Shown: one piece after another, positions 25,601-30,157 of the stretch
Layout of the letters: every line of letters begins with the position of its first letter
How positions within the stretch are numbered: position 1 is the stretch's first letter
Assembly: GCA_002633005.1 (NCBI GenBank)
Contig: NMRA01000073.1
Coordinates: 850,389 to 888,475, forward strand
Origin: Phoronis australis
Taxonomy: Eukaryota; Phoronida; Phoronidae
Reading direction: 5' to 3'
Length of the DNA: 38,087 nucleotides
Notes under the pieces: model-generated
The model's database searches: none
What the model saw: the letters and a program-made list of their open reading frames with translations, nothing else
Told to the model about the DNA's origin: nothing
Program-made: the position numbers and the translations under genes

Positions 25601-28600
25601 AAATCCCAAATTTTTGTTTCTTCGGCCGTCAAACCGATAATGGCTTTTTCATTCAGCAATTTATGCTTCACAGCACGTGCATTGTTGATCTTAGTGTATA
25701 ACGGAACAATTCCGTTGTAGTTACTGGAAAGCGAAGGATGAATGTGTTACTGAGAAGAGGCGGGCAGAAACTGCAAGATCACATGAAGAAGATCGTAGAA
25801 GATTCCAAGCTGAATGAAGAAAAAGTTGGCGACGAAAAAGGTATCTTTCGTGACGCGCAGTTCTCTCAAGCAAAAAAATAACAACATAAGTGACATGCAA
25901 AGGCAATGGTCGTGCAGTTAGCTAGCTTGTGTCCCATTTCGTTGAGCCAAGAGCAAACTGATTGATGATGGCGCTGTGTTGTATAGCATACTGCATAACG
26001 CTGTCACCATTCACACTGTATCGGATTTTTTTCTGATACAATCACATCAAGAAGATAAGCTGAAATCAGAATCTGGTGCGCGGTTCCATAGCAACGAATT
26101 ACTTTCACGGAGCAACGACTGGTCACGTGCCCCACTGAATTCTTATTGCTCCGTAGCTGACACTAATGTCATATTCAATACCGAACGCAAAACGCCTAAA
26201 TTAAGGCCATTCAAGCCATAAAAGGTTGTTTTGGCGCATTAAGGTACTTTGCGCCTTCTTCCAAAGCACGTTTCATACCAATCTAAAGCCTGCCGCAGTG
26301 TTGTAGGATGTAGTGTTGGAAATTCTACATGGTGCATTACGCACGATCTTGAATTCGCTGCATTTAAGCAGACGAAATGAAACAGTGTGATCGTGGTCAC
26401 TGAGCAACTGTCTGGTCGTGGGTCTACACTGCAGCGGAACAGGGGGACTTCTACTTAGTGTGCTCACGTGGTAGTGGCATCCTTTTCGTATCATACCCCG
26501 ATACAGAATGTAGAGACTTTGCACACTGTAACTCTCGACGGTCGGCAGTTAATAAAAGGAGGTTCTTGCAACAACCTGTGCCTTTTCACAAAAAATGTAG
26601 AAAACCTGTAACTTTGTTACGGTTTATTTTCGAGGGTGCACTACCGGAAATCGCGGATGATTTTACGGCTGATCTCGACGGCCTGCAAAGTGGTAATATC
26701 CAGTACGCGGACGCGACAATATCACGTTCTGTATCGTTGCAAAATCTTCAATTTCAGATTCATCTATCGATTTCCTGACTCACTACCGACTCGTGGATCC
26801 TAGAAAGTTAGAAGGATATGCAAGGTCATTTGCCGTTGAGGATGACGACTACGACGCTGTTATACGCTATAGGGTAAGCGTCTGATCACGTTAGACAATC
26901 ACGAATCAAGGACAAACGTGTCGCTAGAAAACTCAGACAAGGTAAAACTAAACGTGATAAAGATGGTTCTAAACGACACTATATTGTCCTAGGCGTGGCC
27001 ATGTCGCGTGACATTCTGGAACACCTGTCTGTAGCGGTTATAAACCCGCGTTCCGTCCAAGAAACGAACTTTTGATTCAGTTCACTTACTCATATGGAAT
27101 TGCTCTCAACCCGTTACTTTTTCAGATGGCAAAGTGATTTTTGGTTTCGCGAAGAATTGACTGTTCGTTATTCATTGAGCAATTTAACGAAATGTTCTTT
27201 TTGAGCTCCAAAATCACCACAGATTTTAGGAACAGACAATTTGAGACCAATTCCATAACTGTAAGCGGTCGAAATCAAATTTTTGTGATAGACGGGCGGG
27301 TTCATAGCTGCTTTAAGAAAAGGGTCACTTCACACTTAAATCAAGAACAAACAAGTTTCAAAGGTTCAACAACATCTGGTAGTGAAATCGAATTGCATTT
27401 AATTCATTTTAATCAATAGAAACGTTTCAATTTTTTCGGATAATTATATCGAGTCATCAGTTTCCATCGATAGCTAAATGCAATCAAAATTCAACTTTAG
27501 TGCGTGGTATTGAAACGATGTTATATCGATACATGTAGGCCTACATCGTGACCAGCGGAGGATTAGCGATTTTGCCGACGTGTGTGGGGGATCACGCTGG
27601 CGGTAATGTCGGCTTGTTTTTATTTATTTTAATTGGGCCTCTGCTCTCTGAGGAACGGGGTTTTCCCCCAAATCTCCCGCAGATCAGCCACTGGAGACTG
27701 ACATCGCTTGCTATTTGCAGGACATGCGCACAGGTATGCAGGGGATACCTAGTCTTTCTGAGGTAGACGACAAACAGATGGACTACGTTTGTAAGGTGCT
27801 GAGGGTCGACAAAAACTCCAACGTGTCTTTCCGGATGTTTGCTGTCATCTCCTCATTGGCTGAACGCGTCACAAAGATGGAGTAAGTAGATCAAGTGTTA
27901 GACATGTGGTTGTATGGAGGATGTTTGTGTACTACATTTGTGCCAACTGAGTATTTAACATTGTCATAAATGGCAATGACAGTTTTAGTCTGTTGCACAC
28001 CTTCAGGTGGTGTATGAAAATGGTGACTTCGTTGTCCAAAATGCAAATGCCTCGCAGACAGGATAAATGAATTTTGCAAATATAACTATGTTCGCAATGA
28101 ACTCACCGCGCCACATGGTCTCGACTTGAAAAAAAAAACAACAAGAAAATGATATTTTATAGCGTTCGTGGCATTGCAACTATAATACCATTGCGACAAT
28201 TCAACCCAATTTACCGAATGAGAAAAATTATTAGAGCTCGTGAACTATTCCTGGCCCTCTGAGCGACTCAATCGATCTCGTGCAAGGATAATGCAGTTAA
28301 CTTCCTTATTATCAGATTCCTCATTTGAACACTTAACGAGTTAACTGATTAACCTGTTGTTGCCTCAGTTTTTTGACCTCTCACAAACATTATTTTTGTG
28401 CAATTTTAGACTCTGCCAATTGTTTCCACATATTTGATGTGTAAAAATAAACCTATTATATTTTGAAGTGTAGTGAACAGCTTTTCTCATTTGTGTTTTC
28501 AAGACTTTTCTACGTCTATTCTCTTATAAAAACAAAACATTACCCAGTTTAGTTGACGACCAATAATAACCAAGGTATGGTTTTCAATCTTTTCTAGTTC

Positions 28601-30157
28601 TCATTGTCAGCAAATGTTGAAAGTGTGCAATCTCATGGACATAGAGCGGAAGTTAGACTTGTACCGCGCGATGTTCTTCTGGAACACAACGTCAGACCGC
28701 GACCCGAACTACATCAAGTCGGAAGCGCTCAAAATCGAGCTGATCGCCGGCGGTCTAAGCTGGCCGCAGCAAGATTACATCATGGAGCAGCTACAGCCGA
28801 ATGAGTTCTTTGAGGTAAACAAATATAACATTGCAGAACGATAACTAAACACCAAGAAATTTCATGGTTTTCTAAACATACATCAACCCTAAACAAAAAG
28901 TATATTCTGTAGGTAAATGTATTGGATGATTGGTGCACGCAATTTCTGTAGGAATTTTTCCGATTAAAAACGAGCTATTCTTAAATTTCTATGAATAAGC
29001 TCAGATGACCGTGTACAAATTAAATAGACAATTAGCATTCAATGGTTTAAGATAATACACCAGGCGACTAATTTACTTTCAAAACAGCACGCATAAAAAT
29101 AGTGTACTTTGACATTTAATTGTAATCTATACATTGCTCATAGCATTTAGCAATACATACAACGCAAAGAGGATAGATGACTGTTAGAATAACTTGAATA
29201 TTTTGGCAACACGGATGAAACAGCACAATGACGACACTGTCATTGTGCTGACATGCGCATTTGTTTATAGGCGGACATCGTTGTCGTTTCAGATTTCCTT
29301 CCTCGACTACATATGTTATATTCCGTTGTTCCTGTCTTTCCACGACAACATATGTGACAACCCCTTGGATATGTCCAACAGCAAATACACTCCCCAGACT
29401 CGTCGAGTTGGCTCCGCCAAGAGAGACATGAACCCTCTTGGGAATCACTTGAAGAAAAACAGTCCGTTTCAGATGAGGTTAAAGGCCAATGAGTTATTGG
29501 ATGGAAAGAAGCCGGATGTTGAGGCGGTGAAACAGGAAAACTTAGCGCTTCTTGAAATGTCGAAAAACCAAAAGTAGGTGACTTAAGAGTTTACTAAAAG
29601 GGCGGCGTTCCGTGCTCGCAAGAAACTCGCAAAAACGGAAGATCACGCCGGTCTGCGAGATATCGTTATGCATTACATGCCGAGCAAGCGACCACACTAG
29701 CTTTTTTCGCCAGTGTCTTGCGCCTACGGAACGCAGCCTAGACATCGCGGGACTTTGTACGCGGAAATTATGTTGTCACGATGTGTACAGGTATTTGTAT
29801 CGGCACAGACCGCGTTCAGTTATTAGAATCATAGTGTGTATTGCTACTGTTTCGTCCTTTCTTTGGCCATTTTGCTGTTGGTGGTTAAGCAAGTTATCGA
29901 TGTTTTTTGGCTTTCAGAATACCAGCCATGATAAATATTTGTTTATCATATTCATTTCTTGAAACGATCGAGTCTCTTTTGAAGGTCGTTTATTAAAGTC
30001 CAATAATGGAGATTGAAATTCTTTGTGAGTACCCGACTTTAACGGTCCCTTGTAATTTGAAACAAACGTAACATTAATTTATTTCAGATTACCAGATATC
30101 ATAGATTCGAAAATGACAAAGCAGGATAAGAAGACAACTAAGAAGAACAAGAGATAG
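1520..30157 (+). CDS. Gene A: 25-exon gene for a repeat-rich basic protein with an EF-hand-like C-terminus
   Basis: Join of 1520-1664, 5614-5687, 7654-7716, 11723-11782, 12265-12345, 12619-12670, 13223-13996, 14215-14302, 14456-15177, 16194-16325, 17652-17844, 18198-18314, 18682-18752, 20569-20712, 21866-21957, 23259-23349, 23616-23851, 25180-25309, 25721-25840, 26549-26692, 26758-26873, 27721-27881, 28598-28814, 29293-29573 and 30088-30157. All junctions are GT-AG and phases match throughout (4,374 nt, about 1,457 aa). Domains: Ser/Arg-rich N-terminus (1-73); conserved-looking charged segment (95-158); four ~60-aa R-T-K-S-G repeats (163-405); a second repeat class rich in K, R, S and G (about 460-690); low-complexity Lys-rich segments with D-x-x-G-N turns (690-970); helical L-T-D-D-Q-L-R-A-L-G segment (about 1025-1055); EF-hand-like region (about 1170-1360); basic tail ending K-K-N-K-R. 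No signal peptide or membrane segment is seen, so it is probably intracellular. Family and function are not recognised. The weakest point is the start of exon 20. Confidence 0.85.
3660..3784. repeat. Two-copy tandem repeat, 63-bp unit
   Basis: The stretch GTGACTGTGTTGCGGTCTTG at 3683 recurs 63 bases later as GTGACTGTGTCGCGGTCTTG at 3746. Similarity continues through GGAAC(T/C)AGCGTC and into the flanking pyrimidine tract. It lies inside intron 1. Confidence 0.75.
4480..4610. repeat. Dispersed repeat family R1, copy 1
   Basis: Shares an ordered set of words with 11550-11690 and 15310-15450: CTCGAAA, AAAATTGACCAATTGCATGG, a C-rich tetramer, AAATTTGTACTTGA, TCATG, and a run of AGTCTGAGT-type words. 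No open frame and no clear terminal repeats. It is probably an old non-coding interspersed element. Confidence 0.6.
5614..5687 (+). CDS. Gene A exon 2
   Basis: Strong acceptor (TTGTATATTTCAG) and donor (GATCT|GTAAGT). Two frames are open. I chose the one read from phase 1 (..RFFYPSPRRGRPDSG..) because it accepts the single G from exon 1 and leaves phase 0, as exons 3 and 4 need. The other open frame (I-A-S-S-I-L-R-R-E-E-E-D) would leave phase 2 and fits no neighbour. The sequence is Arg/Ser/Pro-rich, continuing the disordered N-terminus. Confidence 0.7.
5688..7653 (+). other. Intron 2 of gene A
   Basis: No phase-0 exon is seen inside. A stretch around 6862-6890 (GGTTCAAGTCCCGGCTAATT) looks like a tRNA B-box, and CCGGCTAATTACCG recurs at about 23081, so an old SINE fragment is possible. 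Nothing else is supported. Confidence 0.45.
7654..7716 (+). CDS. Gene A exon 3 (63-nt micro-exon)
   Basis: Bounded by a good acceptor (TGTTTTGTTGCAG) and a consensus donor (ACGG|GTAAGT). It is 21 codons, phase 0 in and out, with no stop, starting G-S-V-L-S-R-Y-S-G-T-Y-H. Because its length is a multiple of three it could be an alternatively used cassette. A 128-residue open frame on the opposite strand over this position has no recognisable motif. Confidence 0.65.
8065..8174. mobile_element. 110-bp hAT-like MITE with 5-bp target-site duplication
   Basis: Begins CAGTGGCGGATTTAG and ends CTGGATCCGCCTCTG; the ends are inverted repeats differing at 3 of 15 positions. It is flanked on both sides by CTACT (8060-8064 and 8175-8179). 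The interior is C/G-rich with no coding capacity. CAGTGGCGGA termini with 5-bp duplications resemble the hAT5 group; that assignment is from memory of the family. Confidence 0.8.
8253..8665. repeat. Direct duplication, copy 1 (left of N)
   Basis: About 413 bp running from TGAATGTTGGGCTTTGATCA to CATCAGCTGTG. It is nearly identical to 8667-9083 apart from scattered substitutions and a 3-base difference. Within it, degenerate words (GTACGTG-GTCGTGTTT, AGTGAACG-TGT) recur every ~50-100 bases. Confidence 0.9.
8666..8666. other. Ambiguous base at an assembly join
   Basis: A single N sits exactly between the two copies of the ~415-bp duplication. A one-base gap at a duplication junction is typical of contig ends abutted without merging their overlap. 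Confidence 0.85.
8667..9083. repeat. Direct duplication, copy 2 (right of N)
   Basis: About 417 bp, starting with the same TGAATGTTGGGCTT and ending CATCAGCTGTG. Differences include TAGCATAATTTAATTCACA against TAGTATCATTTAATTCTCA, and TTAACCCGCGTG against TTAACCGTG. A few percent divergence suits two haplotypes of one locus. Confidence 0.9.
11550..11690. repeat. Dispersed repeat family R1, copy 2
   Basis: Contains AAATTGACCAATTACATGCC, GAAATTTGTACTCGAATCATG and TCTGAGTAAAGTCCGAG in the same order as the copies at 4480 and 15310. It ends about 30 bases before exon 4. The 91-residue open frame running through it is therefore not a gene. Confidence 0.6.
11723..11782 (+). CDS. Gene A exon 4
   Basis: Acceptor TCTTTTTCAG, donor GCG|GTGAGT, 20 codons in phase 0: T-S-S-E-E-C-L-K-C-M-L-K-V-P-H-K-K-C-E-A. 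Three Cys and one His are grouped (C-x2-C-x8-C), but the spacing does not match a standard zinc finger. This starts the compact, conserved-looking part of the protein. Confidence 0.85.
12265..12345 (+). CDS. Gene A exon 5
   Basis: Acceptor TATTATTGCAG, donor ACAG|GTAAAC, 27 codons in phase 0 both sides. It reads H-K-Y-I-R-V-G-G-G-Y-R-H-S-Y-W-Y-I-R-T then an acidic helix-like M-M-E-D-L-E-Q-Q. The aromatic-rich segment looks folded rather than disordered. Confidence 0.87.
12619..12670 (+). CDS. Gene A exon 6
   Basis: Acceptor GTTATTTCAG, donor ATCTT|GTAAGT. Encodes L-W-E-E-Q-L-L-Q-R-R-L-E-A-I-N-E-S, probably one amphipathic helix continuing exon 5. Leaves phase 1; the split Ser codon (T|CT) is completed by exon 7. 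Confidence 0.87.
13223..13996 (+). CDS. Gene A exon 7: four tandem R-T-K-S-G repeats
   Basis: The largest exon (258 codons). It holds four tandem units starting at 13234, 13414, 13603 and 13792 (residues about 163, 223, 286 and 349), of 60-63 residues each. Each unit reads V/I-K-T-Y/F-V/I-R-T-K-S-G-R/K-L-V/I-E-K/R, four hydrophobic/polar residues, D/E-Y, a G-G or G-G-E/D turn, L-x2-Y-L/V, G/A-E-x4-W. I do not recognise this as a named domain. The donor GCAG|GTACAG at 13997 is preferred to reading through to the stop at 14023-14025 because exons 8-25 continue in phase 1. Retention of the intron would end the protein soon after repeat 4. Confidence 0.93.
14215..14302 (+). CDS. Gene A exon 8
   Basis: Acceptor CTAAACTTCCAG, donor AAAAA|GTAAGC, phase 1 in and phase 2 out. 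Reads A-A-K-P-G-Q-R-I-V-G-K-D-G-A-I-Y-E-V-L-V then D-P-I-T-G-K-K-Y-K-K. It has two D-x-x-G / K-D-G turns of the type recurring through the middle of the protein. Confidence 0.88.
14456..15177 (+). CDS. Gene A exon 9: Ser/Tyr/Arg-rich repeat exon
   Basis: Acceptor CTGTTTTCAG, donor AGTG|GTGAGT. Encodes about 240 residues of very biased composition. The unit S-D-S-E-Y-S-Y-x-S-E-V-S, then G-G-T-R/K, then R-R-K-K / K-R-K-K, then A-D-G, then E-S-Y-H-S-S occurs about three times (near 14630, 14810 and 15045). A G-K-G-rich stretch of K-G-K-G-x-G-G-K type (about 14935-15010) separates copies. The predicted state is disordered and highly basic with acidic Ser clusters that look like casein-kinase-type sites (inference). 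Reading past the donor stops at 15240-15242; phase continuity to exon 10 favours splicing. A minus-strand open frame here is a composition shadow. Confidence 0.9.
15310..15450. repeat. Dispersed repeat family R1, copy 3
   Basis: Contains CTCGAAAATTGATGGATTGC, AAGGCGCACTT, AAATTTGTACTTGAATCTTG and GAGTCCGAGTCCGGAG in the same order as the other copies. It lies in intron 9, starting about 130 bases after the exon. Confidence 0.6.
16194..16325 (+). CDS. Gene A exon 10
   Basis: Acceptor CCTCTCTTTCAG, donor GAAAG|GTATAC, phase 1 both sides (132 nt), so it could be skipped without a frame change. Encodes E-Y-T-T-A-T-D-Q-S-D-S-S-S-S-Y-Y-S-E-S-D then a Lys/Gly-rich tail with K-K-K-E-K and K-K-G-K-K-K-K-G. 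Same acidic-Ser then poly-basic pattern as exon 9. Confidence 0.87.
16326..17651 (+). other. Intron 10 of gene A
   Basis: 1.3 kb with no phase-1 exon and no element I can identify. Short open frames on both strands have no recognisable content. Confidence 0.5.
17652..17844 (+). CDS. Gene A exon 11
   Basis: Acceptor CTGTAATTAG (weaker polypyrimidine tract), donor GAAAA|GTAAGA. Encodes a Ser/Asp/Thr stretch followed by a long charged helix: L-S-K-M-T-E-E-E-K-R-V-Y-F-E-E-K-A-K-R-K, then A-A-R-E-K-R-R-R-E-K-Y-G-D-R-Y-D-E-I-M-E. The i, i+4 pattern of opposite charges suggests a single stable alpha-helix. Leaves phase 2. Confidence 0.88.
18198..18314 (+). CDS. Gene A exon 12
   Basis: Acceptor CTCTAATTGCAG, donor GACGA|GTAAGA, phase 2 both sides (117 nt). 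Begins K-K-K-L-E-K-E-K-F-K-S-M-V-S-Y-E-K, continuing the exon 11 helix, then a Gly/Pro-rich loop (G-A-G-R-G-L-D-P-T-G-K, P-G-M-G-L-D-E). Confidence 0.87.
18370..18515. mobile_element. MITE-like family M1, diverged copy in intron 12
   Basis: The core GCGAGATATCGTGATACGTT ACATGCGAAGCA (18431-18462) matches the cores at 20329, 22033 (reverse) and 29655. The right end CTCGAGTCTACAGATCGTAG is a decayed form of the CTTGCGTCTACGGAACGCAG terminus. Boundaries are approximate. Confidence 0.5.
18682..18752 (+). CDS. Gene A exon 13
   Basis: Acceptor TACATTTTCAG, donor CGAAG|GTATTA, phase 2 in and phase 1 out. Short and basic, then acidic: W-G-K-P-K-G-R-K-G-K-K-Y-K-D-G-N-E-A-D-S followed by E-S-E. It has the K-D-G-N turn seen in other exons. 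Confidence 0.85.
19798..20304. mobile_element. Outer inverted-repeat element carrying a nested MITE
   Basis: CAGTGCTGTAGTGG at 19798-19811 is exactly inverted at 20291-20304. The arms flank the complete element 19867-20218, which suggests one non-autonomous element inserted into another. The outer arms are short, so this is less certain than the inner element. Confidence 0.5.
19867..20218. mobile_element. 352-bp MITE with 29-bp terminal inverted repeats
   Basis: The left end AAAGCCTTGGTCACAACCCG continues CCGTACGTG; the right end read in reverse is AAAGCTATGGTCACAACCCG then CCGTGCGTG. This is 26 of 29 matches. The interior is unusually CpG-rich for this window, with many ACGTACG/TACGTGC words and internal palindromes. 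No transposase is encoded. I saw no clear target-site duplication and cannot name the superfamily. Confidence 0.85.
20329..20360. mobile_element. MITE-like family M1, core fragment
   Basis: GGATATCGCCATACATTACA AACGAAGC matches the M1 core of the other three copies. The terminal repeats are not recognisable, so only the core is reported. Confidence 0.45.
20569..20712 (+). CDS. Gene A exon 14
   Basis: Acceptor TACTTCACAAACAG, donor TTATA|GTATGT, phase 1 both sides (144 nt). Encodes D-L-F-S-D-V-D-G-R-G-S-R-S-S-Y-Q-E-T-I-Y, then D-D-E-G-N-P-I-G-K-V-R-R-K-G-H-K-G-K, then an acidic Ser/Tyr end. It repeats the layout S/Y-rich, D-x-x-G-N-x-I-G, basic, S-D-D-S-D-Y. The single open frame would otherwise stop three codons past the donor. 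Confidence 0.87.
20713..21865 (+). other. Intron 14 of gene A
   Basis: 1.15 kb with no exon or identifiable element. Minus-strand open frames around 20598-21082 overlap exon 14 or have no motif. Confidence 0.5.
21866..21957 (+). CDS. Gene A exon 15
   Basis: Acceptor CATTTTTCAG, donor GTG|GTTAGT (non-optimal), phase 1 in and phase 0 out. Reads E-E-I-G-P-D-G-K-K-I-R-R-P-K-V-K-K-Q-V-I, then V-G-S-D-G-E-E-Y-E-V. Two P-D-G / S-D-G-E turns again link basic beta-like strands. Confidence 0.83.
21980..22090. mobile_element. MITE-like family M1, complete copy in intron 15
   Basis: Left end GGTTGCGATCCGTAGACCC; right end in reverse GGCTGCGTTCCGTAGACGC (16 of 19 match). The core is in reverse orientation at 22033-22062 (GCTTCACGTGTAATGTATGG CGATATCTCGC). 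111 bp, no coding capacity. It starts only 22 bp past the exon 15 donor. Confidence 0.75.
23100..23160 (+). repeat. tRNA-like SINE head
   Basis: TTAGCTCTACTAGG resembles a polymerase III A-box. About 25 bases later GTGAGTTTGAATCC matches a B-box (GTTCRANNC with one change). GGTCGTGAGTTYGARTC is shared with 32331-32350, so both are probably tRNA-derived SINE fragments. No cloverleaf good enough for a functional tRNA is visible. Confidence 0.45.
23259..23349 (+). CDS. Gene A exon 16
   Basis: Acceptor CTCGTCTTTCAG, donor ATATG|GTAATT, phase 0 in and phase 1 out. Reads E-T-D-A-K-G-N-I-L, a run of seven Lys, then N-P-D-D-S-S-G-S-E-Y-E-Y-Q-Y. Same D-x-x-G-N-x-I/L, poly-Lys, acidic-Ser-Tyr module. 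Confidence 0.87.
23616..23851 (+). CDS. Gene A exon 17
   Basis: Acceptor CTTTCTTTAG, donor TGAAG|GTAACG, phase 1 in and phase 0 out. Two modules: D-K-D-G-N-L-I-G-T-K-K-I then K-K-K-K-K, and D-A-D-G-K-I-R-L-K-A-G-K-K-K. It ends in a helical segment, D-I-S-K-L-T-D-D-Q-L-R-A-L-G-I-D-P, then L-S-K-Q-E-I-A-R-Q-L-K. That segment continues directly into exon 18 (E-K-F-G-D-D) and looks like a small folded helical domain of unknown family. Confidence 0.9.
23852..25179 (+). other. Intron 17 of gene A
   Basis: 1.3 kb. A possible phase-0 exon follows the acceptor at 24497-24506 (T-R-Y-V-L-Y-Q-G), but it would interrupt the natural join I-A-R-Q-L-K / E-K-F-G-D-D, so it is not called. Nothing else is seen. 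Confidence 0.45.
25180..25309 (+). CDS. Gene A exon 18
   Basis: Acceptor CTGTTTTCAG, donor ACAC|GTGAGT, phase 0 in and phase 1 out. Completes the exon 17 helical domain (E-K-F-G-D-D-I-I-I-K-K-A-G-E-K-I-G-L-K-D), then an acidic stretch Y-G-S-D-A-D-T-D-D-L-A-N-D-S-D-L-D-T. The Asp-rich run is acidic but is not an EF loop. Confidence 0.88.
25721..25840 (+). CDS. Gene A exon 19
   Basis: Acceptor TTCCGTTGTAG, donor AAAAG|GTATCT, phase 1 both sides (120 nt). Reads L-T-G-K-R-R-M-N-V-L-L-R-R-G-G-Q-K-L-Q-D then H-M-K-K-I-V-E-D-S-K-L-N-E-E-K-V-G-D-E-K. Amphipathic helices leading to the C-terminal domain. Confidence 0.82.
26549..26692 (+). CDS. Gene A exon 20 (5' boundary uncertain)
   Basis: The 3' part, G-A-L-P-E-I-A-D-D-F-T-A-D-L-D-G-L-Q-S, and the donor AAGTG|GTAATA are convincing. 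The start is not. The acceptor at 26548 (GACGGTCGGCAG) keeps phase 1, but so do acceptors giving starts at 26507 and 26516. The best-placed acceptor by content, giving a start at 26635 (TTTATTTTCGAG), would shift the frame by one base. The extra 5' residues (V-N-K-R-R-F-L-Q-Q-P..) look less protein-like, so a one-base sequence error near the GGG at 26634-26636 is possible. Confidence 0.55.
26758..26873 (+). CDS. Gene A exon 21: start of EF-hand-like domain
   Basis: Acceptor TTCAATTTCAG after a very short intron (65 bp), donor ATAGG|GTAAGC, phase 1 in and phase 0 out. Reads S-S-I-D-F-L-T-H-Y-R-L-V-D-P-R-K-L-E-G-Y, then A-R-S-F-A-V-E-D-D-D-Y-D-A-V-I-R-Y-R. D-D-D-Y-D-A-V-I-R-Y-R fits positions 1-11 of an EF loop: acidic at 1, 3 and 5, Ala instead of Gly at 6, Ile at 8. 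Position 12 is the first codon of exon 22. Confidence 0.88.
26874..27720 (+). other. Intron 21 of gene A
   Basis: 0.85 kb; no exon or element seen. Open frames at 27141-27419 and 27548-27766 lie here and have no recognisable motif. Confidence 0.5.
27721..27881 (+). CDS. Gene A exon 22: second EF-like hand
   Basis: Acceptor CTATTTGCAG, donor ATGGA|GTAAGT, phase 0 in and phase 2 out. The first residue is Asp, acceptable at position 12 of the preceding loop. Then Y-V-C-K-V-L-R-V-D-K-N-S-N-V-S-F-R-M-F-A: helix, loop D-K-N-S-N-V-S-F, helix. Ligands at 1, 3 and 5 are D, N, N, but position 12 is Ala, so calcium binding by this hand is doubtful. Confidence 0.9.
28598..28814 (+). CDS. Gene A exon 23
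   Basis: Acceptor CAATCTTTTCTAG, donor TTGAG|GTAAAC, phase 2 in and phase 0 out. Encodes S-H-C-Q-Q-M-L-K-V-C-N-L-M-D-I-E-R-K-L-D, then L-Y-R-A-M-F-F-W-N-T-T-S-D-R-D-P, then I-K-S-E-A-L-K-I-E-L-I-A-G-G-L-S-W. The helix pattern continues the EF-like fold, but the loop (N-T-T-S-D-R-D-P-N-Y-I) is longer than canonical. GC content is higher than in neighbouring introns, consistent with constrained coding sequence. Confidence 0.92.
29293..29573 (+). CDS. Gene A exon 24
   Basis: Acceptor TTGTCGTTTCAG, donor CAAAA|GTAGGT, phase 0 in and phase 2 out. A hydrophobic segment I-S-F-L-D-Y-I-C-Y-I-P-L-F-L-S-F-H-D closes the EF-like domain; it is too short and too interrupted to be a confident membrane helix. 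Then a polar tail with R-R-V-G-S-A-K-R-D-M-N-P-L-G and a helix F-Q-M-R-L-K-A-N-E-L-L-D-G-K-K-P. Confidence 0.9.
29601..29738. mobile_element. MITE-like family M1, complete copy in intron 24
   Basis: Left end GGCGGCGTTCCGT then CTCGCAAGA; right end in reverse GGCTGCGTTCCGTAGGCGCA AGA. The core GCGAGATATCGTTATGCATT ACATGCCGAGCA is at 29655-29686. 138 bp, starting 27 bp past the exon 24 donor. The 116-residue open frame across it is not a gene. Confidence 0.75.
30088..30157 (+). CDS. Gene A exon 25 (terminal)
   Basis: Acceptor ATTTATTTCAG, phase 2 in. Reads L-P-D-I-I-D-S-K-M-T-K-Q-D-K-K-T-T-K-K-N then K-R and TAG (30155-30157). The Lys-rich end could be a nuclear or microtubule-type basic tail; this is only a composition remark. 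Confidence 0.88.

Noticed and set aside
29612-29962. 116-residue plus-strand open frame
   Set aside because: Runs through the M1 MITE copy and intron 24; no recognisable protein.
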